A stretch of 64,000 bases of DNA from Caenorhabditis elegans (taxonomy: Eukaryota > Nematoda > Chromadorea > Rhabditida > Rhabditidae), in NCBI RefSeq assembly GCF_000002985.6, contig NC_003279.8, positions 9,610,001 through 9,674,000 on the forward strand, read 5' to 3'. The notes below the pieces were generated by a model. It worked only from the letters and a program-made list of their open reading frames with translations, did no database searches and was not told the origin of the DNA. Shown piece after piece: positions 40,604 through 50,340 of the stretch (positions are counted from its first letter, which is position 1; each line of letters begins with the position of its first letter). The position numbers and the translations under genes were made by a program.

Positions 40604-42814
40604 ATGGTTTTGGAGCTCGAGCAACTACCAAATGACGTCACTGAACATGTTGCAAAAAATTTAAATCCGCGTGATCTGTAAGTTACTTTAATATTCAGCT
40701 CTCTACAGAGTTGCCTACAAATTGTACTATTTTTTATTGTGTTAATTTTTTTAAGGATTTAGTTTACAACACTTGCATCTTACTATCGTAATAAATTAAA
40801 TTAAATTAAATTAAAATTTATTTTTTCAGAATTGAGCTCTCATTTTGCTCAGAAGCCTGGTTTCATCTCATATCATCATTCAAAACTCGAATCAAAGAGC
40901 TTTATATTAATTGCAAAGAACTCGGACGTACTAGTGGTATGAAACTTTTGTTTCCAACTTTAATCAAATTTTTTATTCAGAAAACAATAATCTTGCCAAG
41001 GCTTTAATTGGTGTCAAACCCTTTCAAAGAAGCTTTGTTCACATTTTTGTATATCAGAGAACTCTAGAAGAACTCGATGAATTTTCAGGGGATCCGAAGA
41101 CTTGTTCGAGAGTCTTTGGGGAACGAGAGCTTAAATGGTAAGATTTTCAATTTATTTTCAAAAATTGTGTAGAAACGATTCAAAATTATGTCTATGGTGC
41201 TAAATTGATCAAATGGCATAGTAAAATTAATTAAATAAAAAAATTTCTGAACTCGTCCAAAAATTTTTTTTACAGTTTTTTGATTAATTTTAAATAATTT
41301 TTACTAGAACATTGTATGGACAGTAAAGCTGGAAAAATATATTTTTTAAACTAGTTTCTCAAAAATTTTGCTTGAAAAAAGCTTGTATATAAAGTCCCTA
41401 CTGATGAAACTCAGCTTGATTACAAAATGCCAATTTTAACTATAATTAACTGCGGATAATCCATATCAGTATACTCTCTATTTTTAAATTTTGAAATTTA
41501 CAGTCAAATAGATAAATCCACAATAAAAGTGTTCACAATGGATCCCATCGACACTTTCTACTCAGTAATGGAGCATCTGCTTAACCTGTTCACAGGATCA
41601 ATTCATCATGTAAACTTTGGTCAATGTACACCAAATATCACTGGGATAATATTGAAGTTATTGAAAATGGAGGGAATTTCTTCATGCAACACATTATCTA
41701 TCCCATCCGGAGGGGCTATTACTTCAGATCTTTTGGAATATCTCCTACAGAATCCAAATTTGTTCTGTTTAAACATAAATTGTGCAGTTCGAGGATCATT
41801 TCAGTTTGTCAAGGTAAATTCAAAATCACTTTGAAATCAAACTATATATAATTTAACTTACTATTAGACTTTCAGACAAATTGAGAAAATATTGTTGAAT
41901 TGAATAAACTTGAAGTTTCAAAAATTGCAAAATTCCAACTAACCAAAATATTATATGGGAATTTTTCATCCTTTAAACGCCTCACATCCGAACTATTTGA
42001 CACTTTTTGAGTTTTATAGGTTTTATAAACATTTATTTTAAATTGAAGTTTTGACAAACCCCGTAAATAACTATACAACCATTTCGAAGCTGCAAAGAAA
42101 ACAAAAAAATCGGAATGAACATTTTTTCAGGAAGTCAACATCACACATCTGAGTCTGACATATCCCGAATGGGTTACCAATCGGAATATTTTGAACTTCC
42201 ACTGTGAAACTATAAATCTGGAGGATCCAAACATAAATGGCATAGGGCTGAACTCATTTATCAAAACTTGGATGAAAACTGACAAAAAGAAGCTCAAAAG
42301 GCTTTCAATTAGTTTTTGCAAAGGATGGAATTGGGAAGATGGAAATAATATTTTCGATGGAATTGAATATGAACTGTTTGATAAGAATTTGAACTCCGGA
42401 ACACAATTTTATGAGGATGAGGAGTACGTTTTTATTTTTTCATTTTTTTTTAATCTGAAGAAGTGTCGTTTAAATAGATATGCCTGAGATTCTCATCAGA
42501 GTTGAATAATGATTTTTAGTTTTAGTTTGTATTGGTTTCAAATGTTCAAAACAATTACTGAATTTTTATTTTATCATATGAAAATATAGTAGTGATTACG
42601 GCCGTTATATAGTCACCCAATTATCTAAAAAAAAAATAGGAGAATTGATTATTTCAAAACTAGAATCACTTTTATTATATCTATTTTCAATATATTTTTA
42701 TTCAGAAAGAAAATAGATTGCCTAAATGGTAGAAATATTAAACGACCTGATGGAACTTTGGCAACTATCAAATGTGATGATCTGCACTTCTATTTTGTGG
42801 TTTGGAATTATTAA
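40604..42814 (+). CDS. F-box protein with FBA2-type domain
   Basis: Exons 40604-40677, 40830-40936, 40981-41137, 41504-41813, 42131-42423 and 42706-42814 encode 349 aa. The N-terminus is a classic F-box (LEQLPNDVTEHVAKNLNPRD, then LSFCSEAWFHLISSF), which binds SKP-1-related adaptors in SCF E3 ligases. The FBA2 region follows: MEHLLNLFTGSIHHVNFG, LSLTYPEWVTNRNILNFHCE, GIGLNSFIKTWMKTDKKKLK and a C-terminal KRPDGTLATIKCDDLHFYFV. These genes form a large, fast-evolving nematode family. The neighbour at 35699 is a related member. Confidence 0.88.
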
Positions 42815-43138
42815 TAGTTCATGAAGAGTTTTGATTTTTGTCTGCTAACTTCACAGTTTCTTGTAAATTTTGTTTTATGTCTCATTCAATTTGTTGTTTT
42901 AAATTACAATGTAATTGTTATAAGTTAATAAAATATTTTACATTTTTTTGAGTTTAAAATAAATTGCAACTTTTGATAAACTTTTATCATAGTTTTCTAT
43001 TTGTTCTGTGTTGGCCTATTAAGACGAAGAGTTGTTTACGATAATTCAACACACATTTTTGTGATAAACCCTCCGGGTTCTGCAACAAACGTTTTTCTGT
43101 GTCTTCAATCTTTTTTCCACTTATTTGGTGTTTAAAAA
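42815..43138. other. Short intergenic gap
   Basis: AATAAAATATT at about 42928 is a likely poly(A) signal for the F-box gene. No other feature is seen. Confidence 0.35.
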
Positions 43139-46034
43139 ATGAATGATCTGAACAACGGAACACCTCTTAGAATTGTCGAACTTGTGTCTGAGGTAGGCTA
43201 GGTTATAAATAGTTGTGTAAATTTTGTGAAATTATTCAATTTTTATTCAAAAAAAAAGAGTTGGAAATGTGTTCTCTTATAGAAAAGCCATGCCTACAAG
43301 GTAGGCTTAACATGTCCGGTTGAAGTTCATTAAATAAAATATAGCTTATTTCAGAATGATCATCCACCAGAAAGAGCAAATGATGAGTATGTGCAATTTG
43401 CTCAGATTTCTGTAGTCTCTGGAATTCAAGAAGAGCTCATCGAATTGGTAAAGAAAAAGTTATTGGAATCTATTGAACTTCAGCAATTCATTGTTGGTAG
43501 AGATATTGAATTTCAGGAAAAGTTAGTGATTGTGCCCATATAAAATACTTTATAACTATTTTCAGGTATATTGCATCACTGACAGATGGTTTGAGTCGAT
43601 ATAACAATCATAATGAATTGGAAGAAATTCGAAATGAGAAGCTAAGTTCAGAGGAAAGGCATTTTGAGTTGGAATCAGCAAGAAACAAATTAAACGGTCT
43701 AAGAATTCAAAACTCGAATTTTGGAAGAAGAGAGCAGAAAGTTTGCAGTTTTCTGAGTTCTGGGTTCGAGCAAGTTCGAATTTTAAGTTCAACTGCTGCT
43801 CATGATGAAATTCGCTACAAAGTGAATAATGCATCATGGATTTGTTCAATTAACAATTCTCTCGCTTTACAAAAGATTAAATTAATTTGTGAAAAATTTA
43901 TCGAATTGAAAAAGAAAGTGGAAATAACGTTTTGGTCATCGGAGATTGTAACACTTCTAGAAAAACTTGATCAACAACAGAAGAATGTTGCATTTGGAAT
44001 GATTATTGAAATTGTTAGTTTTTTTCTCACATTATAAAATAATTTTGATGGGGGAATTGTTAAAATCCAGTCCTTTAACCAAATATCATATTAAAACTAT
44101 TGAAACAAATGTTTTCTTTTGAAATTTATTGGCAGTCAAAAATGGCAAGTACCAAGTTTTTGCCACTTTCGCCAGTTTTGGAACTCGACCAAAAATGGGT
44201 ATTTTTCTTTGGTTATTTTATAGTTAACTTATTATTATCTGGACAAATTCATGCTATTCTACTTTTAAATATTACAATATTTTGCCAAAATAAACGAAGT
44301 ACAAAATATGCGCTACTCGTGCTAGAGCTCGACTAGAACTAGAACCAACTTTTTTGTTCTATACTTTTATCTAGCTAGATATCTAATTGTTTGATATTTT
44401 TTCCCAGTTGAAATTGAAAACGCACTTTGAATCATTTATGAATCTTTTTATTTTCATTCCACCTCTACAATCATTTTTATTGCAGGCAACTTGGGAATAT
44501 GAAAACTCAAACAATCGAAATTTACTAAAACTGATAAACGCTTTGCTTGATAACGATGAAACGAAGAAGGAAGTACTTGTGAATTGCGAAAATTTGTTTT
44601 CAGTCGAAACGCCACAAATTGAAAAATGCTTGGCAAATTTGAATATTCTTGTTGCCTTGCTTTTGAATATAAGTCTTGTGAGTCTGGTTCTGTAATGATT
44701 ATTTTGAAAATACAATTGTAGGAAAATCGGATCTACAAAGAGAAGCTTGAGCAAAGTATTTGTCAATTAATTGCTCGAATTTTTGGGAATAGAAAGTTTA
44801 GATCAAGCCACATGATGTCGATTATTGAAGTGCTCGAAACTGTTGAACGAAAATTTGGTCGTTTTTCTGGAAAGTTTGATAACATGCTCTCACTTCTTGA
44901 ATCGAGATCTCATATGCTTGAGAGGTAAGTACTTCAAAACGGACATATTTAATCTTAGTGATATATCTATTATCCTATTTGAATAGTATTTCTCTTGCTT
45001 TTTGAAATAAATACCTCATACCCAACCTGCAAATGAAATGAAGGAAAATCTTGAATTTAATTTTCAGATCAGAGCAACACCGGGTGATAAATTTGATAAG
45101 ATCCCGTTCTTCACATTCTCCAATTCCTCCAGAAATATTGGCATCTGCATACTCATCTGGTGCAAGTATTCGGAATGTTACCGTAATTGAACACTCACAA
45201 TCAGCACCAAACTATTTTCCGCATAGAACGAGAGATGAAATTAAACGAGAAGTTCAAATGGAATATGAAAGAAGATGGAGAATAGAAGAGGAAGAAAGAT
45301 TAGAAGAAATACGAAGAAAAAAGGAAGAAGAAAGAAAAAAGAAAGAAGAAGAGGATGAAAAGAGGAGGAAAGCGGAGGAATCAGAAAGAGTTCGAAAGTT
45401 GAAGGAAGAAGAAAAAAGAAAAAGGGTTTTGGAAGAGGAGATGGAAATGAAAAGAAAAAATGAAGAGGCAAAAATTAAATTAGAAGCTGAAATGAGGGAG
45501 AAAGCGGAACAAGCTGAAATTAAAAGGCGTGAGGAAAAATCGAGAGCATTAAAAAAATTGCAAAAAGAAGAAACAAACAAAATGGAGCAGATGAACAATT
45601 GTACATTTCTCCAAAATGTTCCTCTCTTCAGACATCTACATCCATCAGGATCATATTCTGAACGAATGCTCGATGGAAAGGTTATTGGATTGTATTATTC
45701 CGGTTATTGGTGTCAACCATCTCGTGACTTTACACCAATTCTCGCACAATTCTATAGTCAAGTAGATAAGAATTTCGAGATATTATTTATTTCAAGCGAC
45801 AGGAGTGAACAGGAGATGAATTATTATTTGCAAAGTTCTCATGGCGATTGGTTCCATTTGCCATTCGACTCACCAATAAGCAAGCATTTACAGCAGTTCA
45901 ACACTAAAAATGCGATTCCAACATTGATAATAATAAAGCCAAACGGAACAGTTATTACTGTTGATGGACGAGATCAAGTGTCTAGTTTTCTCAACAACCC
46001 GCAAGCATTGGTTAATCACTGGAAGTCTGTATAA
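43139..46034 (+). CDS. Coiled-coil protein fused to a nucleoredoxin/tryparedoxin-like domain with WCxxS active site
   Basis: Exons 43139-43192, 43355-43521, 43566-44013, 44408-44677, 44722-44924 and 45068-46034 encode 702 aa. Residues 1-380 are helical with no family recognised. Residues about 430-560 are an almost pure Glu/Arg/Lys helix (MEYERRWRIEEEERLEEIRR). The last 140 residues are a thioredoxin fold of the nucleoredoxin class: GKVIGLYYSGYWCQPSRDFT, ILAQFYSQVDKNFEILFISS, SDRSEQEMNYYL, WFHLPF and the cis-proline strand AIPTLIIIKPNG. The usual WCPPC is WCQPS, so the resolving cysteine is replaced by serine. A monothiol exchange or binding role is inferred. The start of exon 4 is uncertain: an alternative acceptor at about 44486 would also keep frame. 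Confidence 0.85.
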
Positions 46035-46079
46035 TTTCTTTTTTTTTTGTATGTATTTATGTTTTTGGTTAATGTTGTA

Positions 46080-47030
46080 CTTGTTAGTATAAAAATCATT
46101 TCATGATATTCGCCGATGATATCAAGCTACTTGGTGACAATGTCAGCGCTATTCAAAAATCAATCAATGTCGTGACCGATTGGTGCGCAAAATGGAAATT
46201 GAACCTTGCTGAAAACAAAACCAATGTTATCCACTTTGGAAAGCGGAATCCAAAAAATGAATATTATGCAAACGGAATGAAAGTCACCAAAAAGGACTCA
46301 GTGAAAGACCTTGGAATCTTCGTCGACGACAAGCTGAACTTCCAGAAGCACATAAACATCATTTCGAACTTAGCCCTTCTCAAATGCCGGCAGTTACTTC
46401 GATCCTTCCGCTCAACAAATGCCAGCCTTTACTTCAAATTGTACAATATCTATGTGCAGCCAATATTAAACTACGGATGTGAAATCTACAACCCGATCTC
46501 TAAAAATATGATTAAACAACTGGAGTTCCCACTGAAGTTTTTCTCGAGAAAAGTCTTCCAACGCTGCAATCTATCATACTCATCATATGAAAACCGTCTA
46601 GCTCAGATGAACCAAAAGTCAGTTCAACACCTGCGGATTCTTCAAATATTGAGGACCTATCACAACATCCTGTCTGGTGAATACCACTTTCCGAATGCCG
46701 CATCAACTGTGAGGAAGGCTCGCTCGCCCAGATATCCGTACATGATGTGCCCTTGTGGATCAATCAACGAAAGCTTCCTACTAGTCAATCTTCACCTATG
46801 GAACCGTATGTCCAAGTTACTTCCGGGGACAATGAGCCGTCAAATGTTTGCATCACGATTAAATTCTATCCCGTTTAATTATTTTTCCCACACAACTTGA
46901 TCCCCTTAACTACTTTTGGTTTACAGGATCATTCAAATTATTCAAGTCTGTTTCTCCCGGTGATTATTCTATACTTTCTGTTTTGTTACGACGATTTGAA
47001 TAAATATATATATATATATATATTCAATGC
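46080..47030 (+). mobile_element. 5'-truncated non-LTR retrotransposon (LINE) with open reverse-transcriptase C-terminal part
   Basis: An uninterrupted 265-codon frame (46103-46900) starts within the palm of a reverse transcriptase (FADDIKLLG, DWCAKWKLNLAENKTNVIHF, KDLGIFVDDKLNFQKHI) and continues through the thumb (LYNIYVQPILNYGCEIYNP). It ends with the C-terminal region typical of CR1/Jockey-group elements. The 5' portion is missing, as in abortive target-primed insertion. The 3' end has a simple-repeat tail of ATAAAT followed by (AT)n at about 46998-47025. It sits about 45 bp after the stop codon of the thioredoxin-fold gene. No frameshift is visible, suggesting recent arrival. Confidence 0.88.
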
Positions 47031-47175
47031 TTCGAGAGAATAAATGGGAATCTGAACGAGAAACTAAGATTTCTTATATCACATTAGTATATCACAATAT
47101 TTAAAACTACATTATTTCTTGAAAAAATTATTCACAGCGTTTTTGAGTTTGAAGTTTTTCGATTAATGGTTAATT

Positions 47176-47804
47176 TCATGATTGACCAGAACACATCGTT
47201 TTATCAGAATCCTCAAAATCCTCATCGAAGTCGGAATCCTCGGATGTATCGGAATCCGAATCATATGGATCAAATGTTTCCTCTTTCTGCATTTTTTCAT
47301 AATTTTCGTCCAATTCATTCACAGAACTCCCCCAATTTGCTTCATTATTACTGATCGAAGACACAGATTCCTGGAAAAATTCCAGACTTGACATATATTC
47401 TAAACAAGTTTTGTCAAATACCTGAGGTTGGTCTTCCTTGAAATCTTCGAACATCGTTCCGGTGGATTCTGCCAACTCATCGGGCACCCAGATCACTTTC
47501 TTGCACTCGTCCGTTTCACAATTCTCCATAGTTTCAACAGTAACCTATTAAATGTTAGCTTTGTAGGAAATATAAAATAAAATGAATCACCTGATACACA
47601 TTGTTCTTTGCATTTCCTTTCAGCACCCACGAGATGTCTTGTCCGTCGTCTTTGCCAATTCCTGTTGCATAACGCTTGAACTCAAACAAGCTAAAAATTA
47701 CCACTTTTTGAAATATTGGAACTTCTGAATGCTTACCTAAGCCGTTTATGGATTTTCAAGATCCACAATGGGCGAGGACGATCATTTTTCTTATGGCTCA
47801 CCAT
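47176..47804 (-). CDS. Small acidic protein, unknown function
   Basis: Exons 47737-47804, 47591-47690 and 47176-47544 encode 178 aa, or 161 if the 51-nt segment 47371-47421 is an intron. The N-terminal third is basic and ordered (KKNDRPRPLWILKIHKRLSL, FEFKRYATGIGKDDGQDISW). The rest is increasingly acidic (DPYDSDSDTSEDSDFDEDFE). It is divergent from asfl-1 with a 469-bp gap. Acidic tails of this kind are common in nuclear and histone-binding proteins, but I assign no function. Confidence 0.72.
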
Positions 47805-48273
47805 TGTTGAATAAAGTCGAGGATCGAGTGAAACGGGAAATTGAGAAAGACAAAATGAAAAATAAATTTTCGCGCATCTTGGAGAGGTCAAAAATTCTAA
47901 TTTTCGTCCTGACTTGCTCGTTTTAATAATTTCTATAATTTGAAAACAATTAATTTTTTACTAATTCAATGTATTATTTTTCTTTAGTTTTGCCTTTTAA
48001 AGCCGAGAAAATAAAGTCAACGTTTTTGCGAATAAAAAACAAAAAAAAAACAGGAATTTGTTTCTCAATGGGTTTCACCACGATTAGCCTTCGTCTGTGC
48101 AAAAAAACTACGGTAGTTGGAAAAAGTTTTTCGACATTTTATTTTACTGGATCCAGCTGGAGTTTTCAACCACTTTTTACGGGATTTTTGATTTGTTTCT
48201 CGTTTTTAAAAACTATCGTTTGAACAGTTTATGAATCTGCTTTCTAATTTCTAATTTTGAGCTTTTTATTCAG
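47805..48273. promoter_or_regulatory. Divergent upstream region of the acidic gene and asfl-1
   Basis: The two starts are 469 bp apart on opposite strands. The stretch is AT-rich with A-tracts. CTTTTTATTCAG directly precedes the asfl-1 ATG, so the asfl-1 transcript is probably trans-spliced there. Confidence 0.4.
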
Positions 48274-49827
48274 ATGGCTTCACGTGTTAACATCGTTCAA
48301 GTCCAAATTCTCGATAATCCAGCGATGTTTGTCGACAAGTTCAAAATGGAGATCACTTTTGAAGTTTTTGAGCACTTACCACATGGTATGTATATTATTT
48401 ACACTGCATAAAAATTAAGAATAATCAGATCTCGAATGGGAATTGGTGTACGTTGGATCTGGAACCTCCCGAGACTTCGACCAAGTTCTCGATTCCGCGC
48501 TCGTTGGCCCGATTCCTGAAGGACGTCACAAGTTTGTCTTTGATGCAGAACACCCGGATATCTCAAAGATTCCAGTCGAGGATATTGTTGGTGTCAGTGT
48601 GCTTCTCCTTCGTTGCAAGTACAACGATCAGGAGTTCATCAATATGGGATGGTTTGTGGCAAATGAGTACACCGACGAAGAGCTCAAAGAGAATCCGCCT
48701 GCAAAGCCGCTCATCGAAAAGGTTCTGTTCTTTTCAGGAAAAAAACACTTTATTTCAAAAGTCATTCACACAAAATTATTTTTGATAAATCAAGCACCAG
48801 TTATTGTCTAATGACAGTCCATTCCTGATCGTCAGAACGGTTTTCGTCGAGTCCAATAAAGCCCTCCACCTTACTTCCAACGAAGACGATTGCTCCGGCA
48901 ATTATAAAACTTGCATAAACAATTCCTCCGATAGCTTTGTCGAAAATGTATGTAGCGCCTCTGTAGTTGCTATTTTTGGTCGCTACACTAGCATGAGTTG
49001 AATTATTTTGCGCTGCAGTAGCTTTCATTTTCACAATCTGAAGGAAATAAATAAATATTATTAAACGAGCAATGAAACTAATGAAATAATTAAAAATAAA
49101 GAACGAAAAATAGTTGAGAGTGAGACAATGACAATGAGAGAACTGAATACGTTGTGCACGCTACCTGTCGAGCAGATGGACATCATCGATCGGGCTCACG
49201 CACACAGATGTACTGTATGGGATGACGTAATAAACCATCTGTTGTGGAAAGAGGGAAAAAGTGAAATGCTCTAAATTAATCTCAAAGTTCCTTCAGTTAA
49301 AAAATGTAGATAATTCAGTTTTGACCTTGAATTTTCAAAAATTTTCAGCTTTCCCGTAAAATCGAAACCGAAGATCTTCGCGTCACCACATTCCCAATTC
49401 GGTGGACTGATGAGGATCCAGTCGCCGAGCCGGTTGATGAAGAGGCAAACAAAGTATTCGATGAGGATGATCTTATGCCATTGCATGATGATGGGCAGGA
49501 TGATGACGAGGAGGAAGAGGTGGGTAGAATCTAGCATTATCTGAATATAATAATTTACTGTTATTCAGGACGATGATGAGACGGGTCCCAATACTGAAGA
49601 AGTTGACTTGAACGAGAGCTTCAACGAACGAATGGCGAATGCACATGACGGAACGGAGCAAAAGAACGGAGAAGAAAGTATGGAACACGATGGAGCAAGT
49701 GGAGATGTTGAAATGGGTGGTAAGTGATACTTTCAATCATAAGTTAGATTGATTTTAATTATTTTTTGTTTTGTCTGTATCTCCCTATGATTGTAGATAA
49801 TCAACTTTTTGTTCAGATAAACACTGA
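48274..49827 (+). CDS. asfl-1: ASF1 histone H3-H4 chaperone
   Basis: Exons 48274-48385, 48429-48721, 49349-49519, 49569-49719 and 49817-49827 give 245 aa. The ASF1 core is unmistakable: VNIVQVQILDNPAMFVDKFK, ITFEVFEHLPHDLEWELVYV, GPIPEGRHKFVFDAEHPDIS, VGVSVLLLRCKYNDQEFINM, GWFVANEY and RVTTFPIRW. It delivers H3-H4 to CAF-1 and HIRA. The C-terminal 85 residues are the usual acidic tail. Intron 2 (48722-49348) is unusually long and contains a gene on the opposite strand. An alternative last acceptor at about 49797 would add a different 33-residue ending. The ending chosen (DKH) gives the length I associate with this protein. Confidence 0.95.
48801..49028 (-). CDS. Small single-pass membrane protein nested in an asfl-1 intron
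   Basis: A single-exon frame of 75 aa lies antisense within intron 2 of asfl-1. The ATG (49026-49028) follows TTCCTTCAG|ATTGTGAAA, a good trans-splice acceptor. A soluble N-terminus of about 25 residues with NNSTHAS is followed by IGGIVYASFIIAGAIVFVGS as one membrane helix and a short polar tail (LDENRSDDQEWTVIRQ). Size and layout suit a small mitochondrial or ER membrane subunit. The family is not recognised. Confidence 0.68.
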   Translation of the reverse strand: MKATAAQNNSTHASVATKNSNYRGATYIFDKAIGGIVYASFIIAGAIVFVGSKVEGFIGLDENRSDDQEWTVIRQ

Positions 49828-50340
49828 TACGAAAGCTACCGAATCGATGGTCGATCCCCTTTCCGATACAACAAAACGCGATTTCAGATCTGGTTAATTT
49901 GTATTTAAATATTGCTTTCTTAACTTGCATTTTTATTCATCTCCGATACTCACTATCAGTTACTGTAAGATTTTTGAATTGCATCTAAAATTACTTCACT
50001 TTTTATTCAAAGTGTCATATATGTCAAATTGCCTTTAAAGGAGATTTTAGTTTTCTGAAATGAAGTTGCTTTCCGTTCGTTTTAATCTGTGGATATGTAT
50101 CATTTTTGAGGAGTGTTTTCGGCTGGCTTTGTTTCCGCCCCTGGAAGTTGAAGGATAGATAATTCTAAAGAAGCTTAATTGACAAAATTTATGAAAATGA
50201 ATATTCAAAAACACGACAGACAACAAAATAACCGGTCCGAGATAATCAATAAAACAAGTACTTGGGAAAATAATTGGGGAGATGGACTATAAACTACAAT
50301 TAAAGTTTGATGAATCAATATGTTAGACATTAAAAATATA
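49828..50340. other. Intergenic gap between convergent asfl-1 and npp-14
   Basis: Two 3' ends face each other across 513 bp. The block TTGCCTTTAAAGGAG at 50029-50043 is a short palindromic match. No gene is supported. Confidence 0.35.

Noticed and set aside
45241-45598. Phe/Ser-rich minus-strand open frames resembling membrane proteins
   Set aside because: Antisense of the Glu/Lys/Arg coiled-coil exon at 45068-46034; GAA/AAA codons read as TTC/TTT.
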